Of a DNA stretch of 64,000 nt, positions 32,190-42,139 are shown in pieces. The notes under the pieces are model-generated. The model was not told the DNA's origin. It did not search any database and worked only from the letters and a program-made list of their open reading frames with translations. The stretch is from DASQDN01 sp963833675 (lineage in GTDB: Bacteria > Acidobacteriota > Terriglobia > Bryobacterales > Bryobacteraceae): assembly GCA_963833675.1 (NCBI GenBank), contig CAWHYW010000016.1, forward strand, positions 1-64,000, in the 5' to 3' direction. The position numbers and the translations under genes are program-made. Position 1 is the first letter of the stretch. Each line of letters begins with the position of its first letter.

Positions 32190-34319
32190 ATGGGTGCGCA
32201 ATCCGGGCGGGCGCTGCACGCGCCTGCTCAACCCGCGGAGCGAATAGAGCGATTCTTCCAGGCGTCCCTCCTTGGATTGCTCACGAGCGGATTTCTGGCC
32301 CTGGCGTTTTCGGGTTATCTGGATACCGCGACGATAGGTTTGACAGTGATCGGGCTGATGGCGCGGGCTGTCGCGGTTTTTGGAGATTTCCGCGACTGCA
32401 ATTTTCCGCCTGCCATCGCGAACGCTCTGACCCTGTCGTATATCGGCTTCTACCCGCTGGATTACATGTACCTGTCTCGGGAGTTTATTCCGGCGACAGT
32501 CCACTTGGTTTGCTTTCTGTCGGTTGTCCGAGTACTGTCGGCCCGCACGAACCGTGACTATTTCTTCGTGAAAGTGCTCGCGTTTCTGGAATTGCTTGGG
32601 GCTACGCTGCTGTCATCGAATATCAGCTTTTTCATATTCCTGACAATGTTTCTGATCTTCGGAGTAGCGACCTTCTGCTGCTCGGAGATACGGCGTTCGA
32701 GCCAGCAGCCGAGGCGGATCGCGATGCCGCGCGTCAATTTTCACGCGCGGCTCGCAGCACTCACTGCGACGATCACTTTCGGCATTGTGTTGATGACAGC
32801 GGGCCTGTTCGTATTGCTCCCTCGCACCGCGCGAGCGGCATTCCAGTCCTTCGTCCCCGAGAGATACCACGTCACCGGATTCGCGAATGAGGTTTCTTTG
32901 GGACAGATTGGGCAAATCCAGCAAAGCAGCACTCCGATGCTGCATGTGCTGATCGATGGCATTCACCAGCACCTTCCACTCAAATGGCGAGGCGGGGCTC
33001 TGAGCCAGTTTGACGGGAAAAGGTGGTACAACCCGGTTGGCCAGAACCAAACCGTCCGCGTCGATCACGGTCTCGCGATTCTTGCAGATGAGAATCAACG
33101 GCGCCGCCTTGGTCAGCGGATCACGTATCAGGTTCGAATCGATTCGGTTGACGCGGACGTCCTCTTCTTCGCCGGAGTTCCTGAATTTGTTCAGACGAAT
33201 CTCCCGCTGCTGTTTCGTACCCCGCAGGAGTCCTTTCGAACCGGACGTGGCTACGGTTCGCAGACTCAGTACTTTGCTACGAGCTTCCGGCCGGAAACGG
33301 AAACAAAGCCATATGTCGTGCCTCCGCTTTCTCCGCGAGATTCGACAGAATATCTTCTGCTGCCGAACATCGACCGCCGAATCATAGAGCTTGCCCGAAA
33401 TCTCGATCACGGAGCCACAGTACCGGAACGTGCGCGCGTATTCGAGCAGTACCTTCGACGAAACTATTCCTACACAACCGAATTGCTAAAAACGGAAGTG
33501 CCCGACCCGCTCGCTAACTTCTTGTTCGACCGGCGAGCGGGACACTGCGAATATTTCGCTTCTTCGATGGCAGTGATGCTTCGAGTGGTCCACATCCCTA
33601 GCCGCGTAGTCACGGGCTTTCAGAGCGGAGTTTACAATCCAATCACCGGCTGGCACGTCTTGCGCGCATCGGATGCGCATTCATGGGTGGAGGCGTGGGC
33701 TCCCGGTCATGGCTGGATGACTTTCGATCCTACTCCTCCGGCCAACTCGCCGCAGGGAAAGCCGTGGAGCGCGATGGCGCTGTATTTGGATGCGGCAGAA
33801 ATGTGGTGGCAGCGATGGGTGATGGACTACGACCTCGACCATCAGCTCTATCTGGCATCGCGTTTCGAGCAGTCGACCCGGAACTGGAAAGGAATCTCTA
33901 CCGAGGGCTGGAGGAAGCGACTGAAAAATTTTTCGGTCTCCATCGAACAGGCGAAAATGGGGCTGATTTCCACTGGAATCCTGATTGTCATTGCAATCGG
34001 TCTCTGGTCGCTACTCCCATCGATCATCGAGGCAATCCGACGGAGACTTCATCTGCATCGAATTCGGCAAGGCGGCGCGGGCGCATCGGACGCGGCGCTT
34101 CTTTATCTTCGAATGCTGGCGATTCTTCGCAAGCGAGGGTTTGAGAAGCCATCCTGGTTGACACCGACGGAGTTTGCTCGTGTGATCCCCGAGTCGCGAA
34201 CCGCGAGCCTGGTCCAGGAGTTTACTGGTCTATACCAGCAACTGCGTTACGGGGGCTCTTCGACCCCAGGAGAGCGAATGCTCGTGCTGCTGGACGAATT
34301 AAATGATGGCCGAAAGTAA
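32190..34319 (+). CDS. TgpA-type membrane transglutaminase-like protein
   Basis: A 709-residue inner-membrane protein of the DUF3488-transglutaminase-DUF4129 architecture. About five or six N-terminal helices span residues 25-210. A large periplasmic region follows with the papain-like triad Cys in RAGHCEYFASSMAV (near 445), His in SDAHSWVEAW (near 490) and Asp in FDPTPP (near 505). One helix near 600 leads to a cytosolic DUF4129-like tail. The catalytic residues are all present. The substrate is unknown; Pseudomonas TgpA is essential for viability. It lies directly behind smc. Confidence 0.93.
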   Translation: MGAQSGRALHAPAQPAERIERFFQASLLGLLTSGFLALAFSGYLDTATIGLTVIGLMARAVAVFGDFRDCNFPPAIANALTLSYIGFYPLDYMYLSREFIPATVHLVCFLSVVRVLSARTNRDYFFVKVLAFLELLGATLLSSNISFFIFLTMFLIFGVATFCCSEIRRSSQQPRRIAMPRVNFHARLAALTATITFGIVLMTAGLFVLLPRTARAAFQSFVPERYHVTGFANEVSLGQIGQIQQSSTPMLHVLIDGIHQHLPLKWRGGALSQFDGKRWYNPVGQNQTVRVDHGLAILADENQRRRLGQRITYQVRIDSVDADVLFFAGVPEFVQTNLPLLFRTPQESFRTGRGYGSQTQYFATSFRPETETKPYVVPPLSPRDSTEYLLLPNIDRRIIELARNLDHGATVPERARVFEQYLRRNYSYTTELLKTEVPDPLANFLFDRRAGHCEYFASSMAVMLRVVHIPSRVVTGFQSGVYNPITGWHVLRASDAHSWVEAWAPGHGWMTFDPTPPANSPQGKPWSAMALYLDAAEMWWQRWVMDYDLDHQLYLASRFEQSTRNWKGISTEGWRKRLKNFSVSIEQAKMGLISTGILIVIAIGLWSLLPSIIEAIRRRLHLHRIRQGGAGASDAALLYLRMLAILRKRGFEKPSWLTPTEFARVIPESRTASLVQEFTGLYQQLRYGGSSTPGERMLVLLDELNDGRK

Positions 34320-34325
34320 CTTGAC

Positions 34326-34673
34326 ATGCCCCATGTCCAGATCTTTGGTCTGAAGAACTCTCAGGCGACACGCGCGGCGGAACGCTTTTTCAAAGAGCGG
34401 CGGGTTGCGATTCAAGTGGTGGATCTGAAGCAGAAGCCGATTGCCCCGGGAGAGATCAAGAGATTCATCCAGCGCTTCGGTTGGACGGGAGTGCTGGACA
34501 CCGAGGGTAAAGCCTACGTTGACGCTGGTCTGAAGTACCTCAGGCTTACAGATTCCGAACTTCTCGGACGGATTGAACGGGAACCAAGACTGCTGCGATT
34601 GCCTTTGGTTCGTGCTGCCAAGCTTCTCAGCATCGGTCATGATGAAGACGCCTGGAAGGCGATGCTCGCTTAG
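34326..34673 (+). CDS. ArsC/Spx-fold protein without the active cysteine
   Basis: A 115-residue thioredoxin-fold protein of the ArsC family. After the first strand (PHVQIFGLKN) the family has a C-x2-C or single Cys; here the loop reads NSQATRAAERFF with no Cys at all in the protein. The rest fits (FFKERRVAIQVVDLKQKPI, the C-terminal EPRLLRLPLVR matching the ArsC RP.V segment). It cannot act as a thiol arsenate reductase. A regulatory or structural role is possible. Start ATG 34326 is 4 nt after the transglutaminase stop, so it is cotranscribed. Confidence 0.8.
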   Translation: MPHVQIFGLKNSQATRAAERFFKERRVAIQVVDLKQKPIAPGEIKRFIQRFGWTGVLDTEGKAYVDAGLKYLRLTDSELLGRIEREPRLLRLPLVRAAKLLSIGHDEDAWKAMLA

Positions 34674-35104
34674 GGATGCGGACTCCCTAATTCCTCTTCC
34701 CCTGCGTCGAACTGTTCGCCGTAATGCCAGAGAACTTTTTGAAAAATCGTAGGATCGGATAGGGCTGCGTCAATCGCCAGCGGCGCCTCAGGATCAACCG
34801 GACGCTTGACGAAGAGGAAGGGAACACGTTCGATCGATCCCAGCCAGTCCCCCTCTACGGGACGGCGGCCGATCACAAACAAGTGCGGCTTACCCGATAG
34901 TGAAAAACGAAAATACCAGCCGAAGTCCTCCTGTGCCGGGGGCTCGACAGTATAGCCTCGCGTTTCCAGTTCGAAAGCAATGTGTTGCGCGACATCGTCC
35001 CCGAAGCAGAGGGCGTTCATGAAATAAGGACGGACAACGGACGTGTTGAAGGCGTCGGATCGGAAGGTCACAACCGTGCGAGGGGCGCGTGCCACACAAT
35101 TCAC
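34670..35104 (-). CDS. Conserved hypothetical protein (144 aa)
   Basis: A soluble protein with the pattern FRSDAFNTSVVRPYFMNALC then FGDDVAQHIAFELETRGY and QEDFGWYFRF. I recognise the S-DAF, FGDDLA and QEDWGWYF blocks as a conserved uncharacterised family. No catalytic residues are evident. It converges with the ArsC-fold gene (4-nt overlap of ends). The likely start is ATG 35104 or the Met further in at residue 29. Confidence 0.7.
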   Translation of the reverse strand: MNCVARAPRTVVTFRSDAFNTSVVRPYFMNALCFGDDVAQHIAFELETRGYTVEPPAQEDFGWYFRFSLSGKPHLFVIGRRPVEGDWLGSIERVPFLFVKRPVDPEAPLAIDAALSDPTIFQKVLWHYGEQFDAGEEELGSPHP

Positions 35105-35112
35105 CCAAAGTA

Positions 35113-35143
35113 AAAAAGCCGGGAGCGGCGTGCGCCCCCGGCC
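35113..35143 (-). terminator. Terminator of the OmpA-type gene
   Basis: The hairpin GCCGGG/CCCGGC (35119-35124 with 35138-35143) is followed on the minus strand by TTTTTT. It lies 27 nt after the stop of the OmpA-type gene. Confidence 0.85.
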
Positions 35144-35169
35144 TGGTTAGCAAATAGGAGATTACACGT

Positions 35170-38100
35170 CTATGGAATCGTTGTGGATCGGAAGCGAATT
35201 GTCACGTCCGTGCTGCTCTCCGCACCCGCGGCGTTGCGGACAGTCAGCCGTACTGGATAGTCACCCGCCAAGCCCGCGAGTTGCACACGAGTCCGCTGCT
35301 GGCCTTGATCGAGTACCGCAGCTCCGGTGCCCAGTGGCGTCCATTGATAAGTGAGAGCGCCGCCGGTTGGATTGGATGATTCCGCTCCGCTCAGAACGAC
35401 CTCACGGTTGAACGTTTCGATGACTCCGCCGCCGGTGATAACTGCAGTCGGAGGTTGGGGAGCCGGCGTTACCGTGACGGCAACCGTACAAGTTGCTGCC
35501 TGGTTATTTGCTCCGGTCGCTGTGATCGTGTACGTCGTGCTGGCAGTTGGCATCACGGTCACTGGTCCGTTCAGACCGGCTCCCGGAACAGGCGGAGTGA
35601 ATGCCACCGAGGTCGCATTCGTACTGACGTAGCTGATCGTTATCGGACTTCCGGGTGATGGCGACGTGCTGGGCGAAGCCGTGCAACTCGCTAACGTTGG
35701 CGCTCCCGGTCCGGGGCCAGGCCCGGCTCCACTTACCGTCACTACCGCCGTCGATGTTATAGACCCGTTCTTGTTCGTTGCTGTCAGCGTGTACGTGGTC
35801 GTCGTCGTCGGACTCACCTGCCGCGTCCCGGTCGCCTGCACCGTACCGAGCGAACTGATCGTTACTGAATCGGCATTTTCAATCGACCAACTCAGGGTTG
35901 AAGCGTTGCCGGAAGTGATCGTTGCGGGTGAGGCAGTGAAGCTCACGACGCGAGGAGCCGAGCCCTCAGTCACCTGAACAGTGAGACTGCACGTTACCGG
36001 GCCCCTCGGCATTTCGAGCCGTGAGTGTATAGGTGGTTGTCGAAGTAGGCGATACTACTTGATTTCCGCTTCCGGCCACCGAGCCAATTCCACTGATTTC
36101 GACAGTATCGGCGTTGGACGTTGCGTAGCTGATCGTCGCGCTTTCGCCGGTGAGAATCGTGGTGGGAGAGACCGTGCAGGCAGTGAACTGCGCTGGCGGC
36201 TGTTCTTCGACAACCACCGTCGTGGTCGCTGTAGCTTCGCCGTTGCGGTTGCGGGCTGTCAGGCGATATTGGGTCGTCCGGGTTGGGGAAACGGCACGCG
36301 CTCCCGTTGCTTGGCACGGTGCCAAGCTCGGTTATCGTGACGCTATCCGCGTTGAGAACCTGCCAGTCGAGCGTGCTCTGCTGGCCCGAAGCAATGCGGT
36401 CCGGGCTAGCCTGGAAACGAACGATCTGAACGGCTTGTGCGGTGCTGGTGGTGACCGTTACCGTGTCGACACCTTGCTGCCCCTGCGGATCCTTAACAAG
36501 TAATCGGAAACCATAGCTCTGGCCCTCGGCTGCAGTGAACGATGCTCGTGCCGTATTCATGCCCGAAAGCGAGACTGCCGGACCGGCCACCTGCGTCCAC
36601 TGATAGGTAAGCGCATCGCCTTCCGGATCATAAGAAGCGCTGCCGTCGAGCGCGATCGGACCTGCTCCCACGCCGATCTGATCGGGACCGGCATTCGCAA
36701 TCGGCGCGTCATTGCCTGTGCGTACGGTGCGGGTCAGGATTTCATAGCGCACGCGCGGAACATCGGCTGGCACTGCATGCTGAACGCCGTTATAGCCCTC
36801 AAGGTAATCCTTAGGCCTCATGAAATTGCCGAACTGGAATCCAGCCACCGCCCGGCCGGTGTTCCCGGAGCTAACCAGCGTTTCATTCATGCCGCCTTCA
36901 AGCGTGAATGCGAAGCGGGTGCTGATCGGGAAAACAAAACGAGCAGTCCCGCCGAGCCGGTCAGCATTTGCCCGGCTTTTCAAGTACCCGAGATTACCTT
37001 CAAGGTAGGTGTTGCCGAACAATCCAAGCGTTGTGCTGATCCCAACCTGATCGATGGTGTGCAGGTAGTACTCGGTGAAGACGTTGCGGTTCTGCGTCGC
37101 AAGGCGGCTCAAGACAGCATCTTGCATGAAGCCCTTAGATCCGTAGATTCCCAGGCGTCCGCCCTTGAAAATGTAGTCCAAAACCAGCGAGGCTTGGCCT
37201 AGCGTGCCGTTGCCGGTCATCTGACCTACGTCGAATTGCGTAACCGGCTTGTCGGTGAAGATGTTGTTTCCGACCTGATGGCCCGAGAAGTTGACATTCT
37301 TGAAACTGGCAAACAATCCAGCCTGGAATCGCGTTGTGAACCGATTCACTAAACCGATGTCGGCTTGGCCTTCCTGGCGATCGCGGAGGTACATATATTC
37401 GCCCTGCATCTGCACAGCGAACTGCTCCTTGAATGGCAGGAAGAGACGTCCGCGGCCAGTGAAGGTCAGATTTCCGCTTTGATCGGAACCCGCGTTGGCA
37501 TTGACTGTGGAGAAGCGCGGCATGCGAGCTTTTTCGATCTGCTCCGCCGTCCGCGTATCCACGATCGATGCGGTCTGCTGTTCAGTCAGCGGCTTATTCA
37601 TCCCCTTTACGTAATCTGAGAGAGCCTCGTGGGCCTGCCGAAGATTTGCCAGGTCCTTCTTCAGCGCGTCCTGATCGCCGATCATCTTCTGAAGCATGTT
37701 GGCGATGTCGTCGAGTTTGTCGAGACGGCGCAGAATGTCGTCGCAACATTTCTTCTGAAGCGCGAACAGGTCGTCCAGGGTATGGATCGCCTCAGTGACG
37801 CTGCCGCGATCGAGGACCGTCCGGCCCTGGCCGTCGGTGACGGTCATGAAAACGCGCCGGTTCATGAACCGAGCTTCTTTCGAGCGGCTATCTACCTTTG
37901 GCTGTGTTTCTCCGAATGTGGCCGTGGTGATTTGGTTTTCAGCCGCGCCATACTTCTGCAGGAATGCCTTGACGGCGTCGGCGCGACGCTGCCCCAGGCG
38001 TTCGTTGTAGCGGTTGGAACCGATAACATCGGCGTGTCCTTCGAGCTTCACTTTGTGGTCGGGATGCTTCTGCAGCAACTCCGCCAATCGAAGGAGGCTA

Positions 38101-38252
38101 GGATATCCGTCGGTAAGTACAGGCGAGTTAAACTCAAAATTGATTTCTTCCCAATCTTCTTTTGAAGCGGTCGTGTTCAGTCCCTGCGAAAACAAACACG
38201 AACTGAGAAGCGTGGAGAGAAACAGTAGCGAAGAGATTCGCTGGTACCGCAT
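35170..38252 (-). CDS. OmpA domain-barrel-PKD/Ig surface protein, frameshifted
   Basis: About 1027 codons with two one-base shifts (near 36300 and 36005). Order from the N-terminus: signal sequence, possibly lipoprotein (LLSSC); OmpA-type peptidoglycan-binding domain (residues about 35-140, with GHADVIGSNRYNERLGQRRA); a helical coiled-coil stretch (150-235); an aromatic, Gly-rich beta region likely to be a barrel (250-510); a PKD domain (APIANAGPDQIGV, 525-615); four or more Ig-like repeats with SP..I..G...TL.W and VSPT.TTTYTLTA; and a final PKD-like module (AVITGGGVIETFNREVVLSG). AGAGGGGGAG lies before ATG 38252. An N-terminal OmpA domain is unusual; most are C-terminal. Repeats suggest surface exposure or adhesion. 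Confidence 0.85.
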
Positions 38253-38558
38253 TAATACTCCCCCTCTAAGTTTCTTATTGTTATTCCACTGATGCCGGCC
38301 CCCGAAGCACGGGAAGTCGAACCTATAGAATCATACACTAAAGCGTTCATAAGACGAAGCTTTTCGAGGTTAGTTTCACCTCTGAGCCCCTGCATGGAAA
38401 ATAGGTGCCGGATGACACAGCCCTGTAACAGAGAAAGGTGAGTTAACTTACTTGCCCTGCTACCGGGTCGCATCTTACGCCGTGCGGGTGAAACGGACAA
38501 CATTGCCGTCGAAATCGACTAATGGACGCAAGATAATCCTCTTTGTAACAATTTTTGT
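38253..38558. other. Intergenic region between OmpA-type gene and rnpB
   Basis: About 300 nt between divergent transcripts. A short hairpin (GAGGT/ACCTC near 38366-38382) is present. I see no riboswitch consensus and no coding frame that I can support. Promoters of both transcripts should lie here. Confidence 0.5.
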
Positions 38559-38564
38559 TATACT
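38559..38564 (+). promoter_or_regulatory. -10 box of rnpB
   Basis: TATACT, 7-8 nt before the predicted rnpB 5' end. A -35 at the usual distance is weak (ATCCTC). Confidence 0.55.
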
Positions 38565-38571
38565 TAAGGCC

Positions 38572-38942
38572 GTTGTCTACCGGGATAGCGATCGCTCGCT
38601 AACGCGAGAGGAAAGTCCGGTCTCCACAGGGCGGCGTGCCGGCTAACGGCCGGGGAGGCAGCCGCGAGGCTCGCTTTACGGAAAGTGCCACAGAAAAAAT
38701 ACCGCCGGATAAACTTCCGGTAAGGGTGAAATGGTGCGGTAAGAGCGCACCGCGATTTCAGTAATGAAATCGGCAGGGTAAACCCCACGCGGAGCAAGAC
38801 CAAATAGGGGAGGAGGAGCTGCCCGCTCCGTTGAACTTCCGGGTAGGTCGCTGGAGCCGGTCAGTAATGGCAGGCCTAGAGGAATGATCGCAGCCCTCTT
38901 TCGGGAGGGTCACAGAAACCGGCTTATCGCCCGGTAGACAGC
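38572..38942 (+). ncRNA. rnpB: RNase P RNA, type A
   Basis: The catalytic RNA of tRNA 5' maturation. It has the P4 5' strand region GAGGAAAGTCCGG near 38609, the CAGGGTAAACCCCACG-type segment near 38775 and the 3' conserved ACAGAAACCGGCTTA near 38912. The terminal helix P1 pairs TTGTCTACCGGG (5' end) with CCCGGTAGACAG (3' end), which sets the limits. The length of about 371 nt fits type A. Confidence 0.95.
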
Positions 38943-38948
38943 TTAGGA

Positions 38949-39170
38949 TCAGATCTCGTATTCAGGCGGCCTCTGCCGTCCAAAGGACACGTGATTCCAG
39001 AGGCGTTCGTGAAAATAATATAGCGCAATTTTCACGAACAGATCAACTACTCCGACTCCCGCGGCCTCCTTAGCCCTCCCGCTGAATGCAAAGTAGATGA
39101 TGGCGGTAGAAATCGACCCGAGTATGCGGTAACTGACCGCTTTTGCGATGCTTCGGGCATTGGTGTCCAT
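38949..39170 (-). CDS. DUF2061 membrane protein
   Basis: 73 residues with the DUF2061 signature: ARSIAKAVSYRILGSISTAI at the start, then KIALYYFHERLWNHVSFG. Two transmembrane segments. Function unknown; the family is sometimes fused to or adjacent to sulphate-assimilation genes, which is not the case here. It ends 7 nt from the rnpB 3' end and is divergent from the ferredoxin. Confidence 0.9.
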   Translation of the reverse strand: MDTNARSIAKAVSYRILGSISTAIIYFAFSGRAKEAAGVGVVDLFVKIALYYFHERLWNHVSFGRQRPPEYEI

Positions 39171-39225
39171 CCTCGTTGCATCTTAACATACCATTTCTAT
39201 AGACAATGCGGAGAATGAGGTACGC

Positions 39226-39231
39226 TATAAT
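39226..39231 (+). promoter_or_regulatory. -10 box of the ferredoxin gene
   Basis: A perfect TATAAT seven bases before the GTG start at 39238, with a weak TAGACA or GACAAT upstream. Transcription would begin at or next to the start codon, suggesting a leaderless mRNA. Confidence 0.5.
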
Positions 39232-39237
39232 CGGTTC

Positions 39238-39597
39238 GTGCCTAAAGTCACCGTTTTGCCGGAAGGTAGAACCGTGGAATTCGAGAGTGGCGAACTTCCA
39301 TTTTCCGAACATGGAAAGCCGGAGTCCATCCTGGATGTGTGTCTGAACTTCGGAATCCACCTCGATCATGCCTGCGGCGGAAGCTGTGCCTGCACAACAT
39401 GTCACGTCATCGTAAAAGAAGGTGACAACAACTTGACCGAAATGGACGATGACGAAGCGGATCGTCTCGATATGGCTCCGGGTTTGACGCTTCACTCACG
39501 CCTTGGCTGCCAAGCTGTCGTAAAGGGCGATGTGGTGGTTGAAATTCCCGCTTGGAACAAGAATTTTGTGAGCGAAGGCGGCGGACTCAAACTCTAA
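39238..39597 (+). CDS. fdx: 2Fe-2S ferredoxin, ISC type
   Basis: 119 residues from GTG 39238. The four cluster ligands are in HACGGSCACTTCHV (C-x5-C-x2-C) and the later GCQAVVKGD. The LTEMDDDEADRLD segment and the C-terminal length are typical of the adrenodoxin-like ferredoxin of the ISC iron-sulphur system. No other isc gene lies nearby, so it stands alone. There is no Shine-Dalgarno at the usual distance. Confidence 0.93.
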   Translation: MPKVTVLPEGRTVEFESGELPFSEHGKPESILDVCLNFGIHLDHACGGSCACTTCHVIVKEGDNNLTEMDDDEADRLDMAPGLTLHSRLGCQAVVKGDVVVEIPAWNKNFVSEGGGLKL

Positions 39598-40368
39598 CGT
39601 TGTACTCCCTGAATCCAGTCCAGTACTCGTTTGGGAATCGGACCATGGAAGACCACACGATTTTCCTGGACTTGTCCATTAATGGCCTGGGCAATTGAAC
39701 GGGCGGCCGCAGCGGAATTCGTTTCGAATCGCATCTCCACGGTACGCGTTTCCGGATTCAAGCCCCCCGTGGCGGTTTTTATCTGTTCGAGCGAGAGGAA
39801 GGCGGGCAGGGGACCGATCGAAGCGAACCAGACCTCATTTACAGCAGGAATCGTCGACGACGAGTTTTTCGAGCGGCAGCGGCACACCGGTATTACTGTT
39901 TCTTTCGTCCAGAGTTCGTAGAATCATTTCGTACCGGCCCGCCATGGCAGTTGTGGGATTGAGAAAGGCTACTGCGCCCGCGTCATCTCCGATGATGGTC
40001 ACACCGTTATACGAGATCCGGCGCGCTGTAGGCTTGTCCAACCGTGGTTCCATTCCCATTTCTGCGAACTTACCTCGCATCAAGGCAAGCCAGTCCTGGC
40101 CGTTGTAGGCGATCAGGTATTCCCAGACGTCGGAGTCGTCGGTCAAACCGCTCGTCTTTCGGAATTCCAGCCTCAAGGGAGATCCGGCGACCACCGAATT
40201 ATAAAAGGATGTGGCCTTTAGACGCTGCATTCGAATTCCCCCTAACAATGTAGTGTTTCGGGGGACGAGGACGGCCAATGCCGGGTCAAGAAAAACCGTT
40301 GGAGACGGCTGTCGTTTGCATGATGCCGCCGTCATGAAAACGAACAAAATGGCGAGACAGAGTCTCAC
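39594..40368 (-). CDS. Putative lipoprotein, frameshifted
   Basis: A signal sequence VRLCLAILFVFMTAASC with lipobox AASC gives a short lipoprotein signal if translation starts at GTG 40368. The mature part begins KRQPSPTVFLDPALAVLVPR and continues with LLGGIRMQRLKATSFYNSVV and GDDAGAVAFLNPTTAMAGRY. A one-base shift near 39845 is needed to join EKLVVDD to AVNEVWFASIGPLPAFLSLE and the C-terminus VLDWIQGVQR. I do not recognise the family. It probably sits in the periplasmic face of a membrane. It converges with the ferredoxin (4-nt overlap). Confidence 0.6.
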
Positions 40369-40486
40369 ACTCCTCGTGCTACTTCCCGGAACGCATATCT
40401 TTTCGCGTACGTCGGGAGTGATAGAGTAGAGACATCTCATATTCTTGCAGTATGACGGTCGCCGTCGGTGAAGAGGAGAAGTTCGA

Positions 40487-41366
40487 ATGAGCGATATGAA
40501 CACAGAGCCATCCAATGGTTCCGATATTAAGATTCCTATATTGATCGGCTCGGTGGTCGCCCTGCTTGGCGCGAACATTTACCTGTTCACACAACTCAAC
40601 GGCTTGCGATCCGACTTTGGCGATTTCCGTAAGTCGACGCAGACGGAAATCAGCGAATTGAAGGAGAGTTCAACCGTCTCGACGCAAACAGCCCGGCGCA
40701 GTTTGACGACTCTGAAGGATGAGTTGGAAGCCGCTCGTCGCCAGGCATCGATGGCCGCCGGGCAGGCGCGGGTGGAGGCCCAGAAGCACGCTGAAGAACT
40801 CGCCAAGCGGTTACAGCTCGAGCAGGCCCGGCAGGAAAAGGCAGCCGCTCAGATGAAGACGGAATTGACCGAGGCAGTCTCCAATGTGGAGAAGACCGCG
40901 ACTTCGAAAATTGGAGAGGTCAGCGCGGAAGTCGGCACCGTGAAAACGGATGTCGCGAGCACCAAGTCCGAACTCGAACGGACGGTACAGGATCTAAAGC
41001 GTGTCCGCGGCGATCTGGACGGTACTTCCTCTCTGGTCGCGACAAACGGCAAGGAATTGAACGCGCTCAGAAGCTCTAGGAGAGCGCAATTACTTCGAGT
41101 TCAATATCAGCAAGAGTAAGGAACCGAAACGGGTGGGCGACGTTGCCGTGCTGTTGAAGAAGACCGATCCCAAGCGCAACCGATTCACGATCGAACTGGT
41201 CGCCGACGACAAGCGTGTCGAGAAAAAAGACAAGAATCTCAACGAACCCGTGCAATTTTACGTTTCCAAGGCTCGCCAGCCTTACGAGATCGTTGTCAAC
41301 GAGGTGAAGAAGGACCAGATCGTCGGCTATCTGGCCACGCCGAAAGTACAACAATCCCGGAATTGA
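40487..41366 (+). CDS. Membrane-anchored coiled-coil protein, frameshifted
   Basis: One N-terminal helix (IPILIGSVVALLGANIYLF), a long Ala/Glu/Lys/Gln-rich coiled coil (residues about 45-195), then, after a shift near 41085, a beta-rich C-terminal domain (GDVAVLLKKTDPKRNRFTIE, DDKRVEKKDKNLNEPVQFYV, IVGYLATPK). The family is unknown to me. AGAGGAGA precedes ATG 40487. It is divergent from the lipoprotein with 118 nt between starts. The topology predicts a periplasmic coil and domain. Confidence 0.65.
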
Positions 41367-41948
41367 TCGAAGAGGCGCGATACGGTAAATTTGCCGGTGA
41401 TTCTGGTCGAATATTCTTCTGGTCAGTTGAGTATATTTTCTGTGACTTAGCGTTTGGACCCTCAGATGCTCAGAGTTGAGCGTGAGGTTCTGGCAATGAC
41501 GCTAACCATCTTCAGATTCAGAGATATTACCAGGCAGCAGGCAAACCCTATATTCCGCAGAGCAGATCTCTATCTGGAAACTGCCGAAAATTATCTGGAT
41601 TGCCGCAGCGATATTTCGCCTGAATCTCCTTATCGGAACCGGATTTTTCGTCACTTCGGACACACGCGCGGGAGTTTCTCATCAGCAGCCAATGTACTCG
41701 GTCTCCGGGAAACCGTCCCCATTCACTGAGACAGTAGACACAACCCGGCACAAAGTACGGGTGGCAGCCAAACTTCGTCCCGTAAGCTTTGTTGCCGCTC
41801 CTGCTGACAAGGCCGGCCCCGGATTTGTCATCGCCTTTGACTCCTCGACCGGTTGCTTACAGCGCCGAAGATGGTGCGAATAAGGAAGACAAGTTTGTCG
41901 TAATTAATTAGTCAGTATCTTGCGGAGTGCCTCAATCCTAACTGAATC
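41367..41948 (+). other. Non-coding or decayed stretch
   Basis: About 580 nt without a supportable gene. One plus-strand frame from about 41560 to 41883 reads a hydrophobic helix (LPKIIWIAAAIFRLNLLIGT) followed by SDTRAGVSHQQPMYSVSGKP and TVDTTRHKVRVAAKLRPVSF. This looks protein-like but has no start codon in frame, so it may be the remnant of a small membrane protein. Confidence 0.35.
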
Positions 41949-41980
41949 GCCCGCCGGGAGACCGGCGGGTTTTTGTTTTT
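41949..41980 (+). terminator. Rho-independent terminator
   Basis: CCCGCCGG-GAGA-CCGGCGGG followed by TTTTTGTTTTT. It ends whatever transcript crosses 41367-41948, ahead of the TonB receptor. Confidence 0.9.
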
Positions 41981-42139
41981 ACCGGTTCGCGTGCATCCTC
42001 TCCTGCTGAAGCGGTGAAATCCCGAGTATAATAACGATCAATACTCTGTTTTGGTGGAGTTCCTTGGCGCTGGATACGTACTGTTGGCCGGCAGGGGACT
42101 CCCGGACAGAGCAATGGCTAAGGTTGCCAAAGGGGGTTT

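Noticed and set aside
35200..36300. Repeated DNA in the OmpA-type gene as a CRISPR or tandem repeat array
   Set aside because: The similarity is at protein level (Ig-like repeats); there are no uniform direct repeats with spacers.
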